Assembly (NCBI GenBank): GCA_948567375.1
Contig: OX419755.1
Coordinates: forward strand, 41,483,001-41,547,000
Direction of reading: 5' to 3'
Origin: Lunularia cruciata
Taxonomy: Eukaryota; Streptophyta; Marchantiopsida; Lunulariales; Lunulariaceae
DNA: 64,000 nt
The notes under the pieces were generated by a model that was given only the letters and a program-made list of their open reading frames with translations, was not told where the DNA came from and ran no database searches. Each line of letters opens with the position of its first letter. Position 1 is the stretch's first letter. Both the position numbers and the translations under genes were made by a program. Shown here in pieces: positions 9,340 to 22,058 of the stretch.

Positions 9340-10195
9340 TGATTTCATCATAGAATCTAGAGGACTTCTTGTAGATATTGCTTTTGCTTCATCATTATCG
9401 TGCTATAGACTAAGATGTCATTGAGAAAAATGATAACAAGAATGAGATGTTTTATCCAAGTATGGAAAAAACATATCATTCATCAAATCCATGAAAGTGA
9501 TTTGTGCGTTGGTGAAACAAAACGAGATCACTAGGTACTAAAAGTAACCATACCTTGTTTGAAAGGCAGTTTTGTGTATATCTTCCTTGGCAATCTTGAT
9601 TTGGATGTAATTGCTTTGTAGATCAAGTTTGGTGAAGTGCTTTGCTCTATTGAGTTGATCAAATAGCTCATCCATACAAGGTTATGGGTCTTTTTTCTTG
9701 CCATTTTTAATTTAGTCTCCAGTAGTCAATGCACATGCTCATTGTCCAATCCTTCTTCACAAATAAGATAAGAGCTCCATATGATGATACACTAGGTTAG
9801 ATAAACCTTTTTTATAATATATCCTTGATTTGAGCTTTACATTCCTCAAACTAATGAGGTGATAGTCAATATAGGGTCTTACATGGAAGTGTCTTCTTAG
9901 GAAAGTATCTCAATTTTATGATCTACTCTCCTTTTTGGTGATCATCATTCAGAAAGAGATCTTGAAACTCATTCACCATATCTTTCAATTTCCTAGAAAT
10001 TTTTCCATTGAGTTGTGCACTCTGGACTTCTCTTATTAGACCCATGAAACATCTATTGACCTTACCAATAGTTGTGTCCATATGACATAAAGAGATAGTT
10101 CTTGCCTTTGCGATTTTTTTAACTACAAAGATCTTCCATTGGCTAGTTCTCACTACTTTCTTTATCCAACTGATCATGAGGTTGTAGTGCTCCAT
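9340..10195 (-). pseudogene. Reverse transcriptase fragment (gypsy)
   Basis: Minus-strand translation gives a pre-RT segment (LNGKISRKLKDMVNEFQDLF, about 10010-9950), a degraded LSPHxFEECKAQIKDIL (about 9870), MSMCIDYWRLN (about 9740) and LNDILVYSTIM (about 9420), the catalytic YxDD-type block. The fragment ends near 9340. It would be part of pol and is broken by several stops. Confidence 0.7.
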
Positions 10196-10559
10196 CTAGG
10201 GTATGCTTAAGATTCCATCATAATAAGCTAATTGTATCATTCATTATTCAATTGCTTCTTGATACTCTCCTATAAAGAGTGCTACCTTTCTAGGTAATGA
10301 CTTAATTCTCTTTATCTAACCATTGGGTAACTCTACTTTATCATTCTCATTCTTCTCTAGTTTCATCTCTAACCTTATTTCAATAGAGCAAAGACAAGAA
10401 ATTCTTATTTGCTCTAGGGTCTATTAATACTCTCACTTGATTTCCTTCTAGAACTCCATTTATGACAATTAGTTATGCATTTTTCTTCCTCCACCTTTGC
10501 ATACTCATCTTCTTCCTCCTCTCACTTTTACTCTTCTCCATTGAGCCAATAAGGCCATG

Positions 10560-11243
10560 AGATACATTTATTGGTGATCTTTGTTATGGTATGATTTTAG
10601 CATCCTCCTCTTCAATTTTCTTTCCATGTTGATCAAAGGTTGCTTGTATAGAGGCCAAGGGCCTTTAGAAAGATGAGCATGACAATTGGTGGCTATGTGC
10701 CCAACTCGGCCACAATTATAGAAATGTTGTTGTTTGCTTGAGCACCTTCTCTTAAGAGTGGTCATGCTCCTTGGTCTCAAAACCAAATGTTGCTCAATTC
10801 CATAGGAATTAGTGCATGAAAGTGTGGTGTTTCAGCTTTATAGTATTGAGTTAGGAGTACACTTCATCTCCTCCAAGCGTCCTTGCTATTCTTTAAGTGT
10901 AGGCAATAGCTTCAAAAATAGTGCAAGGATTGGTAGCATTATCTCTTGGCAAATTCTCTCTTTAAACTCCCATTTGAAATTGTCAAGAACTTTTGCTGGA
11001 CTCATATCAATTATCACAACTTGTAAATCAAGAAATTCCTCCATGTACTCTTGTATGGTGTTCTTTTGCTTCAATCCCCATAGTCGGGGTATGGGGTATG
11101 TACATAGAATCTACAAATTGGAAATCCTTCAACAACCCTTCTTGCATTGCCGTCCAAGTGATCTCTCTTCCTTTTACCAACATTGATAATTCCCAAGCAT
11201 TTGTACCATGTGAGGACTTTATTGGTCTAGTATCCACACACAA
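10560..11243 (-). pseudogene. gag fragment with degenerate CCHC knuckle (gypsy)
   Basis: The open piece at 11074-10886 contains IQEYMEEFLDLQ, typical of gypsy capsid C-terminal regions. The piece at 10786-10568 has FYNCGRVGHIATNC, a zinc knuckle whose first Cys is now Phe. The overlapping open frame at 11243-11028 encodes upstream gag-like residues in another frame, indicating a shift. It lies between primer site and RT, as expected. Confidence 0.65.
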
Positions 11244-12208
11244 ACATGCATGTGGAATGGTTGGTAATTTTAGTTGTAAATAATAAAAAATATCAATTTA
11301 TTCTTGAAATCTAGGTTTCCACTACTCCCATGGAACATTGTACCTTGTAAGGCTTGATGTTGCACATCTTCTTCATCCATAGTAACAATGTGGCTTCATT
11401 GTTGACTAGGGTTAGTGTCATTGGCATGAGTGATTCTCCAAGTACTTTGGCTATTGGTATTGGGTTTTAGTCTGGTTCTCCTTCTTGCATTACTTGATCA
11501 TTGTTGAAGGTATATATTTGACTTTGCAATGTCTCCATGGTCATCTTGATCTCTTGAAACTAGTTCAACATCCTTTGCATTCCTTGCATTGGATCTTGCA
11601 ATTGTGGGTCCATGATTCTTTCACATAGCAAACACTCCATTGCTATTTCCTACTTCAATAAAGGGTTAATATGATCACTTGAGAGAGACCATGGACTATT
11701 GGGACTATTATTGGGACCTCAAAAGCTATAATTCATTGATAATATTCCTCACCAAAATTATGAACGATGGAATCTCTTAATATCACTTTTGGTCTAACCA
11801 CATAATGGATTTCTACCTAAGTGTTGAAAGAGAAAATATTTAGTATATTCAAATCCATTGCATAATAGTAGAATGTAGATTGTCAAATCCTACTCTCTAT
11901 CATATATCACTACAGGTAGAATCACAAGGTTTGGTGAATTCATCACTATGTCCATGAACTCTATTCCAAAATGATAAACAAGATATAATTTCATTTACTA
12001 TCATTGGATGTACATAATCTTAATGTGAAATGGATTCAAGAATAAAAAGCGAGGTGCAAGAAATTGTCCTCCAAAAGCTCCATTCTATTTTCTCTCTAAA
12101 ACATCCATAATTTATCAATTGCACTCCATTTTCTTTTCTCGGAATTACCTAGTCTCAAAAGCTTATGTTCTTCCAAGAGGGGTGATCCACTTTCTTAGAT
12201 TAGAAAAT

Positions 12209-12222
12209 CTACTTTGATACCA
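12209..12222 (-). promoter_or_regulatory. Primer binding site, Met-tRNA type
   Basis: The minus strand reads TGGTATCAAAGTAG directly after an LTR ending CATTGCA. This fits initiator Met-tRNA priming of the minus-strand gypsy element. Confidence 0.65.
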
Positions 12223-12223
12223 T

Positions 12224-12831
12224 TGCAATGTTCCAAGGACCAGAAAACTCTAAAGAGAAACACAAGAGAAGAAACACTAAGCTTCAGCCCTCAATACTCT
12301 GATGCTTTGAAGGAACACCTTGTCTTTATTATATAGCAAAGAGAATCCACTCAAAAGAAGCTCCACCTTTGGATCAAGATACATGGATTGGTGACATATC
12401 AGTGAGCTCCACCCTTAGATTAGTTGCATGGATGGATGACATGTTGGTCCTTTCTTATCTAGTTGGTCAAATAAGTTTGATCAAAGGGAATCTTTAGGGA
12501 ATCTTCTTATAAGAAGCTTAGAATAGCATAAGTGAGGTACCATTGGAAAGATCTTGATGAGATGAATAGGGAGGGGAGGAAGTGGAGGAGAAAGAAAACC
12601 TTTTTTTATCCAAAGGGGGAGAATTATCTATTTTCAAGGTCTATTCACCTGTTCTTGCCTCCAAAATTGGCTTTGAATTTTTGAGGATGTTTTTGGCTCT
12701 TGCTCTATTAGTGGAAGCATTCTTTTGGTGACACAACTATCTGATCTACTTATTCCATCATATAACATCCTTTCAAATGTCACCAAGCCTATTTCCATCT
12801 CTAGATAATATGTCTAGCTATTGGTATGACA
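12224..12831 (-). repeat. 5' LTR of the minus-strand gypsy element
   Basis: This 608-bp LTR runs TGTCATACC...TTGCA on the minus strand, with TG/CA ends. Its inner end abuts the primer site. A diverged copy in the opposite orientation lies at 17637-18230. The body includes a purine-rich run near 12560-12620 and repeated GGTGGAGCT segments shared by both copies. Confidence 0.7.
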
Positions 12832-15400
12832 TTGCTTTCCTATGATCATGCAGCATTGGCCAGGATCATTAGTGGACCCACTTTTAGATCTTCCTAGATT
12901 CTACTTGTACAATCAACCAATATCATGGGTACCATATCAGAGAATGCTTATGTCGATTCTTTTCTTTGGTCAATGACAATACACAATAGGTGGCTTATTT
13001 TCTATTTATTGTGAGTATGTTACTAGCTAAATTGATTCCAATTCTTAGTGAAGTGCAGTCTTTAGCATATCCAAAGATATATTACTTATACAAAAAATAA
13101 AGAGTATGTAAGAATGGATGTTATGAGGCTACTTATATGAGACTCTCTTTTATCTTGCTAATTGTAGAGTAATCACAACTAATAGCTCTTGAAATTGTAG
13201 AGTTCATCCAAAAAATAAAATATAAGTTAGGCTGCTAAGTAATATAACCAAGGATTATCAAATGTATGGATCATGGATGGAGATGATCTATGATACTTCT
13301 TCAAAAGTTATAAAAAATACACTCCAGAATTTACATGCACCTCATATGATAATATGTACTTGGTCTACATGATCCTAGCAATTGGATGATCAACTTGTGG
13401 AGCTATCATGACATATTGAAAGTCAAATAGAGCTCAAAGGATTCCATTAGAATCTTAAAATGCCCTTATATACCATGTTCTGCATATATTTACTTTGTTC
13501 TTTCACATTGGGTATCTTGATCTTTGAGGAGTGTTAGGAGAATCAAACTTGGATTTGAGAAAGCAATAGGAATACAAATTTAGCTATCCTACGGAGCAAA
13601 ATTCATTCATCAATCTGGTTAAGAAAAGAATGCAAAGTAATTATACAAATTTCATGTGGTTTTGCCAACATCTACCTATGTCTACAATTGCACCAGATTT
13701 CATTTATTCAAGAACTGCCCATGTCTAAATTAGCCAACACTACAATATATACAGACTTGCACTTATCTACTTCTAAAATGTGTGGTGCAAATTGATCTCC
13801 TATCTAACCCTAGATTTTTTGATACCAATTGATACACGTCACCTCACTAAGTTACGCATGTGAGATGTAGCTTTAGCAAGACACATTTATCTTGAACTTT
13901 AGGTGGACTTTTCTTCTGTCCTAAAGCTCCATTTACTATGATCTTGGTGTCTATGGAGAGCCCTTGAGAGGATGCTTACAACAAGTTAAGGTACACATCA
14001 TTTGCATGTGTATTCACAAAGTAATAATTCACAATGTTAACTACCTTTTTGCGCACTTCCATAAATAAAATCCCATAGTTGAAGATTTGTCTTGTGTTGA
14101 CTCTTCAAAAGTCATGTAGATCATTCCCATAATTAATAAGACTCCAAACTTAGCACCAAGAGATTGCATGGATCAATGGTAGAAAGAAAAGGTTCCAATT
14201 CATGGGATACCACAAGAAGGTTGGTAGTGCAATTTTTCCACTCTCACTCACAACATAACAAGAACCAAGGATTGCATAGAGATGATCTCAAGTTGCACTC
14301 TAACTTCCACACATTTTCTTTGCAATGTTGACATATTATCTTCATCTTACCATAGTCCTATTGCCCAAGAGCATGTGGGTCATTTCCTAGAAACATCAAT
14401 AGGGCAATTGAAACCTCTATTGTTAGCAAACATGCAAATTAAGATAGATGTTGGACTTTCATTGCCAACTTTGAGTTGAATGTTTAGTAGAGTGTGATGT
14501 GGGCTTTGAAAATAGAAGAAAGAACCAATAGTGTTTTCATAAATAAAAAGCAATATCTACAAATTGATATTATGTCAAAACTTGGAGTGAGCATAAATAG
14601 AAAATGTGTAAGAACATCTAATAGAATATACAAATACATTTATCTCATGGTGTAGCAAAGCTGAAAGGCTGTATACATTCATTTTTGGAGAAATGGCACT
14701 ACCCTTGATTCTATGAGAATCCTCATATGACAAAGACCATGACCTGTTTGTGAAGATGAAATAATTTTGGTTCAAATTTGACACCAAGTACTTGGACCGG
14801 TTTTGTAAGGTTTTGTAAGTTTGCTATAGTTTGGTTGTATGTGGGATTTTTTTTTCAAAGGCTTACTTTTAAAAGGTTTTGGATTACCATTAATGATATT
14901 TAAAAGGGATTTAGTGGCTTGTACAAAGGAAGGGTTGAAGGTTGATGAGTAAGGTTTTAAGTTTAGTAATTTTTTTTGAACCTACAATGAGCAAGTTAAG
15001 TCAGGTCGGGTCATATTAACAGGTCAGGTCAGCTTCTAAGTTTTGGGGAGATAATATCATGTCCAAAGAATAAAACATATAGATGAAAAATTGGAAACAT
15101 AACATGAGATGCATACCAAGGAGACCTAAAAAACCAAAAACATTGTAAGAAGTTCACATACCAATATGCATTAAAACTCCTATGTTTTAGTGGATAAAGA
15201 CTTATTTCTTACTCTTGGAGATGACTAAAATCCCGTGCAAATATCTTAACCTGGGACAAAAAGGGGAGCAATTCTGTTGTCAGATATTGCTTGTGAGCAC
15301 AAAACTACATTGAGATCTTAAGAAGAGTTTTGAGTAGTCTTACTTGAAACAAAGCTTCTTTAATGTGACCAATAAAGCAAAAGTATGCTATCATTAGCTT
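12832..15400. other. AT-rich stretch, no genes; one primer-site-like motif at 13814-13827
   Basis: I see no coding similarity. On the minus strand, TGGTATCAAAAA at 13827-13816 follows a TGATAC...GTATCA junction at 13830. This resembles another primer site next to an LTR end, so an older LTR element may occupy this stretch. No second LTR was found. Confidence 0.35.
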
Positions 15401-15409
15401 GTGCTTACC

Positions 15410-16111
15410 TGATCTTCCAAGTTTGTTATTCTTTTGTCATGTTCTTTGACAATAGCTTGAGCTAAGCACACAGGCTTGAAAAAAAATAGACACCACATCA
15501 GAAAAAATTACATGTTCTATTTGGTAGCTCTCTAATTCTCTAATTTGATTGAAGCCAACCAAAAGTTTTTCCTTCTCCACATCTAACCCAAGAAATAAAC
15601 AATGAAACAAAGTCTTCAAAGTCTTATTAACATCAAAGATCTGTATCTAGACAGAATTCTTGACATAAGCATGTGGAAATCAATTACAAAGTCATAAGAG
15701 GGAAATTATGCATAATAACACTAAATTTGAAAGTGGAACTTTCAGAAATACCAAAAAATATTATTTTTGACTTGTATAATGATTTCATGGAAAGGATTGC
15801 TCTTATCACATTCTGATCACCAATAGGTATTTTTCCTATGGTAGGGTTTTCATTGGGTTCTAATAACTTATCCACACTTGTTTAAATTTCATGAATCCAC
15901 CATACTAAAGTTGGGGCTAAAGTTCTTAAAAAAATGTAACATGATATGCTATCCATAAAAATAGCAAAGAAGAACACTCAGGGTATAATGCACCATGTTG
16001 TGCTCCAAGGAAGTTTTTTTTATCCAGAAGGATATATCTCCAGAAGTCTAATGCATATCTAAATTCCTTTCTTGACAATGACTTCACTTTCTGTCTTTCA
16101 CCTACATCCAA
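15410..16111 (-). pseudogene. Exon-like fragments of an unknown spliced gene
   Basis: Several minus-strand pieces look like exons with matching splice signals: ALDFWRYILLDKKNFLGAQH near 16050, LEPNENPTIGKIPIGDQN near 15850, LLVGFNQIRELESYQIEHVI near 15560, and AQAIVKEHDKRITNLEDQ followed by a gtaagc donor near 15412. The last piece is preceded by a ttttcaag acceptor. No family is recognised. Either a captured or duplicated host-gene fragment or a decayed gene would explain this. No complete model can be built. Confidence 0.35.
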
Positions 16112-16119
16112 AAAAACAA

Positions 16120-16683
16120 CAGGGTAAAATATTATCTTTGTGACATCTTGAACATCTTATTTTAAAATATACATTGGAATATCAAATTCTTATCAATTCA
16201 ATTAGGTAGGGTTTCACTATCAAATCCGGATGGGGACTCAAGATAACTCTAAACAGAAATTTATGAGTAACAAAGTAGCTAGAACAAAATTTGGGGTGAC
16301 ATGAGCTAAATTTAGGGTGACATGATAGAGCCTTTGGATGATTTCAACCCATAATTTTTTTTCATCATCCATCCTCTCTCCATGTCTCATGACAAATAAA
16401 TTGTGCATATAAGGTTTGTCTCTAGGGTTGTTCTACTCCAAACTCCCTTGGAGCAGGCTTCAAGATGGAAGCTCCTCTTTTAGCTATGAGATTACGAGAG
16501 TATGACTTAAAGAATCCATGGTGACAATGCGGCTAAGAGCTATCTATTTAAAACTTCTTTTCAAAAAAAAATTAGCTCTCAAAAAGTAAAAAAATAAAAT
16601 TATTAGTTCCAAAAGTGAATAGAAGAAATTGGTAATAGCTCAGTAATGCATAGGTTAGATGTTAATTTTTGCATCTGGTATAA
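16120..16683. other. AT-rich intergenic stretch, nothing recognised
   Basis: There are no long frames, repeats or motifs beyond A-runs near 16560-16600. Confidence 0.5.
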
Positions 16684-17488
16684 TTGCAATTCATACCTCT
16701 CCATCTGAAATAGAAGAGATCAATATGTGCAATTGGAGCAAAACTCCTATGTGGAGCCTACCACAATGTCAAGCCCTCCAAAAGTGCACTGTTCAAGTTT
16801 AATCAATTACTTTGGTAGAGTCAAAGAACCACTTTTTCAGCTTCATTGCCAATAAAAATTTCAATGTAAAAACTACTATTTGTCATCAATGACCACTAGC
16901 CATGATTAGTTGGACCATATTTCTCTCTATGCCCACATTGATACAAAAGTAATCAATGAAATTTCTCCATCTAGAAAGAAACTCAAATTCAATTCCCAAG
17001 TCCTACCTAAAACCAAAGCACAAAGCTTTTTGTAACACAAAACAACAATGATTTACAATGGCATATCATTATCACTTCTACAATACCTTGCAATTGATGC
17101 CTCTCTATTTGCAATAGAAGAAATAAATATGATGCAATTGGAGTAAACCATAAAGATTGGAGAACTATAAAGTCATGCACCCAAAAAGTACAATCCTATT
17201 CAATCAATTACATTGGTATAGTCAAAGAATCACTTTTTCAACTTCATTGCAAAAAAAAAGTTCCACATAAAATTGCTAATTACTATGAATGACCACAAGC
17301 AATGATCAATTGGATTCTAATTTTCTCTATACCCACATTGATACAAAAATAATCAACTTCATTTCTCCATCTCAAAAGAAATAGAATTCAATTCCCAAGC
17401 ACCACATAAACCCAAAGCACAAAGCTCCTTGTAACACAAAACAACCTTGATTTACAATGACATGTCATCAATATTTCTACAATACCAT
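16684..17488 (+). repeat. Two-copy tandem duplication, about 405-bp unit
   Basis: Copy 1 (16684-17088) and copy 2 (17089-17488) both run from TTGCAATT...CCTCTC through ATCAATTAC, TAGTCAAAGAA, CCCACATTGATACAAAA and AAAGCACAAAGCT to CTACAATACC, in the same order. Identity by eye is around 80 percent. The unit is non-coding. Confidence 0.75.
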
Positions 17489-17636
17489 GTACAAAGCATG
17501 ACAACTTACACATGGATAGGTGTTTGATGGCAAACTACATGGATAGGCGGAGTTTGGAGAGGATTGACAAAAAGAAAATAATAGGTTCTTGGCCTAGTCT
17601 ACTATAGTAGGAGATAATCACCTTTTAAAGGTAGTA

Positions 17637-18230
17637 AGATATTATAATACCAATAGCTAGACATATTATCTAGAGATGAAAACTGGCTTGGTAACATCTA
17701 GAAGGATGTTGTGTATGATGGGCTAACTAGATCAGATAGAAGCATCACCAAAATAGTACTTCTACTAATAGAGCAGAAGTCAAAAATAGCCAAAAACTTC
17801 AAAGCCAATTTTGGAGGCCTAAACATATGAATTAGGCCTCAAAAATGGAAAGTCCTCCCACCCTTTGCAAGAAAAGGCTTGCCTTCTCTTCCCATGATTT
17901 GTCTCATCAAGAGCTTTCCAATAGTACCATTCACGTGATTCTGAGCTTCCTACAAGAAGATTCCTAAAGATTCCTTCCAATCAAACCTATTTGACCAACT
18001 AGATAGGACAAGACTGACATGTCACCCATCCAAGAAACTAATCTAAGGGTAGAACTTGCTAACATATCATTGGTCCATATATCTGATCCAAGGGTGGAGC
18101 TTCTTTGGAAGGGGTCCTCTTTGCTATAGAAAAAAAGAGCAGGTGCTCCTTTGGGGGCATTAGAGTATTGTGTAAGAAACTTGTGTTTTCTCTCTTCTAG
18201 AGTCCTCTTGTCCTCAGAGTATTATAGCTA
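17637..18230 (+). repeat. LTR copy related to the one at 12224-12831, opposite orientation
   Basis: From ATACCAATAGCTAGACATAT to AGAGTCCTCTTGTCCT, the sequence follows the 12.2-12.8 kb LTR read on the minus strand, with matching landmarks throughout, including CAAAGCCAATTTTGGAGG, TATTTGACCAACTAGATA and GGTGGAGCTTC. The following primer site is degraded. It lies where the 5' LTR of the next copia element would sit, but may be a solo gypsy LTR. Confidence 0.65.
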
Positions 18231-18359
18231 TAGATATTTCATCATCACAAAATCCAAAAAATAGTAAGTCAGTCCATGAGAGAGAGATGGGATGTAGAGG
18301 AATTGGAAGCACATATGCAAGTTGTACTTAATATCAAAGCTTTGTGGCATAGTAACATA

Positions 18360-18640
18360 TGAAAATGTAACAAAACAAAGGATATGTGGGACAAATTAGT
18401 GGGGATATACAAACTTGTAAGAGTCATGACCAAGCTTTTCTTGCAAAAGAAGCTCTACAATATTTGTTACATAGATGGTGACTCAATTGACGGGTTTCTT
18501 TGCTAGATCTTTGACTTGAGAGATTAGTATATCAAAGTTGGTGTGGAGATGAGAAAGCAAAGTATGGTTTCCCTTGCATTGATTGCACTACCAAAATTGT
18601 GGGATCTCTTGGTATAATCATTAGGATGTACTTGTAGAGT
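18360..18640 (+). pseudogene. gag fragment (copia)
   Basis: The translation reads MWDKLVGIYKLVRVMTKLFL followed by QKKLYNICYIDG, the LWxxLxxxY...KLxLxxxLYxL pattern of plant copia gag, then FDLRD and IALPKLWDLLV. TAG stops interrupt it. It would form the particle shell. Confidence 0.6.
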
Positions 18641-19439
18641 TTGTGGAATGAAAGGTCACTAGAAAGAAAATCCAAAATGCACTATATTAACTGACAACAA
18701 GGCAGGCACTGGTTTTGTTGTTGTGTTATCAACTCAAGAAGTTGGATGTGAATCTTGGATTATAATTGCATAGTTTGATCAAACATCAAAGTACATTTGC
18801 ATTGATTGTGCTACCAAAATACACATCCAAGGAGATAGAAAGAAACTCCATAACTTCAAGAATGCAACAATTCAACTTCAAGAATGAAAAAATTCAACTT
18901 CAACAATTCAACTTTATGTGATACACTTCTATATGCAACAATGTTATGCAAGAAGGATTGCAGGTGCAACTTGGATAGAATTGGAGTTAGTTGGATATTA
19001 CCATCAAGAGATGCCTTCATAAGCAACAAACTAAAGGGCAAAGCTTACCTTATGCCTTGCAAGATTGAAGAGATTATGGTTATAGCCAATATAAGTAGTT
19101 TTGGTTGTATGTTTATGGAATGGCATTGAGCATTAGCACATGCATTGATACATACAATACATGAAGCTGAATGTTTGGGAGTAGTTGATGGATTGATCAT
19201 AAAAAAATGTGGATTGATCATCAAAAAACAGGAGGGTAGCATACCTACTTGAGAGTTATGCATTCTTCATAAGGCACACCAACAACCTTTTCCAAATGGG
19301 CATAAGCATGTAGATGGCATTCTTGATGTAGTAGTGTCAGATCTTGGATACTCTAATACAACTAGCTTTGGTGGCAACAAATGGTTATTTGTATGGATAG
19401 ATGGAAATTTTTGGTATACTAGTTTAGTCTTTTTAAGGA

Positions 19440-19950
19440 TCAAATTCAAGTAGCCTATATGTCATGGGAGGCAAAAGTTCAAAGAAGAATAGGTAGAAAG
19501 GTGAAGGTTTTTCTCATAGATAAAGACATAAAATTCCCAAATCAAAAGCTTCATGTACACTTCAAGGTCACATGCATTTGGCATATGGTGACTTGGACTT
19601 ACATGCATGAGATTGTTAGGATGGCTGTGTGCCTGATCTTTGAAGGGGTATATACATTCTTGAAGATGTAAGATTGAGTCACCAATATTGGGCATTTGCA
19701 GCCAAGTTCATGACATGGACTTGCAATTGGTTGCCATGAGCAAGATTGGGTGGTATGACATCATATGAAGCCTTTTACAACTAAAAACCCATGCTCTTTT
19801 ATGATTGTTGATTTGATTGTCTAGTTTGGTTTCATATTCCAAAGGAGAAGCATCAAAAGCTTAACATAAAGGCACAAAAGGGAATTCTTGTTGGATATTC
19901 CAAAGTTGCCAATGAGTATGAAGTCTTTGAACTTGAAACCAAGCAAGTCA
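19440..19950 (+). pseudogene. Integrase fragment (copia)
   Basis: The sequence EAKVQRRIGRKVKVFLIDKD followed by IKFPNQKLHVHFK at about 19465-19570 corresponds to the copia integrase core around the second catalytic Asp. The conserved TDNGxEF segment reads IDKDIKF. A later piece (about 19860) matches the conserved region near the integrase end. Frame breaks separate these. Confidence 0.6.
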
Positions 19951-21220
19951 TTATGAGTAGAGATGTGGTTTTTCTTGATGCTGATGCAAATATGCCACTT
20001 TATGAATCTCTATCAAGAGATGGAGAAATGGAGTGTGAATCAAAAAATGTTGTAAATTCTTTATTCCAAAATTTAAGGTTGGAGAACAAAAGTAGAGTCT
20101 TGAACCATAGGTCCATGAAGAACCAAGAATTGAAGAACTTGTAAAAAATCTATCAACAAGAAATGCAATTGAAGGGCCTATCCAACAAGCAAATGCACCA
20201 AGATTACAAAGCCATAACAAAGGTGGTGTTGATCAGACAAAAATCATAGAAGGTAGAAGATAATGTCATACATTGTGGGAAGGAGACAATGAGTTTGTGT
20301 GAGGAGATATTAATCTTTTGATTGAAGTTGTGATGTAGTCCATGTAGCTAATATTGAATCCGATCAAGATTGTCCAATAAGCTATGAGCTCATCATTTAG
20401 CAAGGAGTGTGGACTTGCCATGAAGGAGGAGCTTAATTCTTTGGAAGAGTGAGGCACATGGAATTTGTAGATCTACTAAATGATCAAAGAGCAATCAATT
20501 GCAAATAGGTCTTTTGTAAAAAGTTTGTGAATGATGGTACAATAGATAGATTCAAGGCATGCATAGTAGCACATGCTTACTCTTTGGTGGAAGATATTGA
20601 TTAACATGAAAATTTGCATCTATAGCTTGTCTTGCAACAATTTGCATATTTATCTCAATTATGGTTACTCTTGGATGGAATGCATTGCAGCTTGATATTG
20701 TTGCAACTTATTTAAAGAGAGAGTTGAAGGATGCAAACATCTACATGAGAATTCCAAAGGGATTAAATGTTCCAACTGAACACAATGGTAAAGTATTGTG
20801 GCTATTGAAGACATTGTATAGCCTAAAGCATGCCATCCAAGAATGGAATAATCATTTGGATTCATCACTCTTAGATCTTGGTGGGAGATGTTTTCAATCA
20901 GATCCTTTCTTGTACCTAATGCATTAGGGTGATTTAGCACTAGTTCTCATAATCTATGTCGATGATGAGTTGATTGGAGGTAAGAATTTTGAATTCTTAC
21001 TACACATAAGGAGGAGTTGCAATAATGGTACCAAATGAAGGATCTTGGTGAACTTAGCCACTTCCTTGGCATCAAATTCCTAGTAAAATAAGGAAGCTGG
21101 TACAATATCACTCAACTAGGGCAAGTAAATTTCTCAAAAGTTGTAGGAGTTTGGGATGGAGAATGTGAAGGCAATCGCAACACCAATCTAGAAGGGTCAT
21201 CTCAATGAACATCCAAATGA
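19950..21220 (+). pseudogene. Reverse transcriptase (copia)
   Basis: VIMSRDVVFLD at 19948 is the pre-RT motif of copia pol. The palm region at 20661 includes LQLDIVATYLKRELKDANIY, MRIPKGLN, LWLLKTLYSLKHAIQEWNNH and FQSDPFLY. The catalytic YVDD lies at about 20954, then ELSHFLGIKF near 21050. Several stops and shifts occur, so it is inactive. Confidence 0.8.
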
Positions 21221-21241
21221 AATCCGCTTGATGTAGATGGA

Positions 21242-21875
21242 GTGAAACTGCACCAAAAGGCCATGGGTTCTTTATTGTACTTTGAAAATGATACAAGATA
21301 TGATATTTCATTTCTTTGTCAACATTTTGCTCAATACGTGTTACATCAGTGTATTTCACATAAGTACAAAATGAAGCGAGTATTTTCTTACTTGCAAGGG
21401 ACAAAGGACTTGGTGTTGCAGTATGGTGGAAAAGATGTAAGTTTACAACTTGCAAGTTATTTTAATACAAATTGAGGAGGTTGTAAAGAAACACGTTGTT
21501 CAATTGGTGGTTTCATATTCACAATGAGTGGAGCTGCAATTACCTAGTCAAGCAAGAAATTGTCTAATGTTTCTCTTTCCTCAATAGAAGTAGAGTATGT
21601 TGTTGCCTCTACGGCTCCAAAGGAGGCCCTATGGTTACAAAAGGTACAAGAGAATTATGAGATCAAACAATCAATTGTGTATTGCAAATACAAAAACCCC
21701 GCACATCATATCACACCAAACAATACGACATTCAACATAACTTTGAGGTATTGTGATGACAAGGATCTGGTAATGGATATCTTCACAAAACCACTTGCTA
21801 GATCTAAATTCATTCCTTGCATAAACATGTTAGGGCTAGTTCCTAATGATATTGTTGTCCTCCTTGTGGAGGAGT
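21242..21875 (+). pseudogene. RNase H and C-terminus of pol (copia)
   Basis: QKAMGSLLYFENDTRYDISF and KMKRVFSYLQGTKDLVLQYG, then at 21560 the RNase H landmark VSLSSIEVEYVVASTAPKEA and later VMDIFTKPLARSKF. This matches the usual end of copia pol. A TGA near 21473 and a shift separate the parts. Confidence 0.8.
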
Positions 21876-22058
21876 GTGGAAATAAAGCCATAAGCGGTGT
21901 TCCCTTGTGTGGGACTTCGAACATTACATATAGGTAGCACACATTGAGCTCCAAATTACATGTGGGCAGCACACATTAATCCATGAGGACACAATGTTTA
22001 GATAGACAGAAAATAATACATGATCTAAGTCTGTTCTCTCCCTATACAAGCCAATGAG

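Larger units (their letters stand above)
9300..12831 (-). mobile_element. Ty3/gypsy retrotransposon remnant with 5' LTR
   Basis: On the minus strand, LTR 12831-12224, primer site, gag (about 11290-10560), a protease-like stretch (about 10450-10370) and RT (about 10200-9340) follow in order. Integrase and the 3' LTR are missing, the left end being cut at about 9300 against the neighbouring element. Many stops and frame breaks show that it is old and inactive. The superfamily is assigned from the RT block FLNDILVYS near 9420 and a CCHC gag. Confidence 0.75.

Noticed and set aside
16684-17488. Repeat array considered as a CRISPR-like array
   Set aside because: The unit is about 405 bp with two copies in a plant genome; it is an ordinary tandem duplication.
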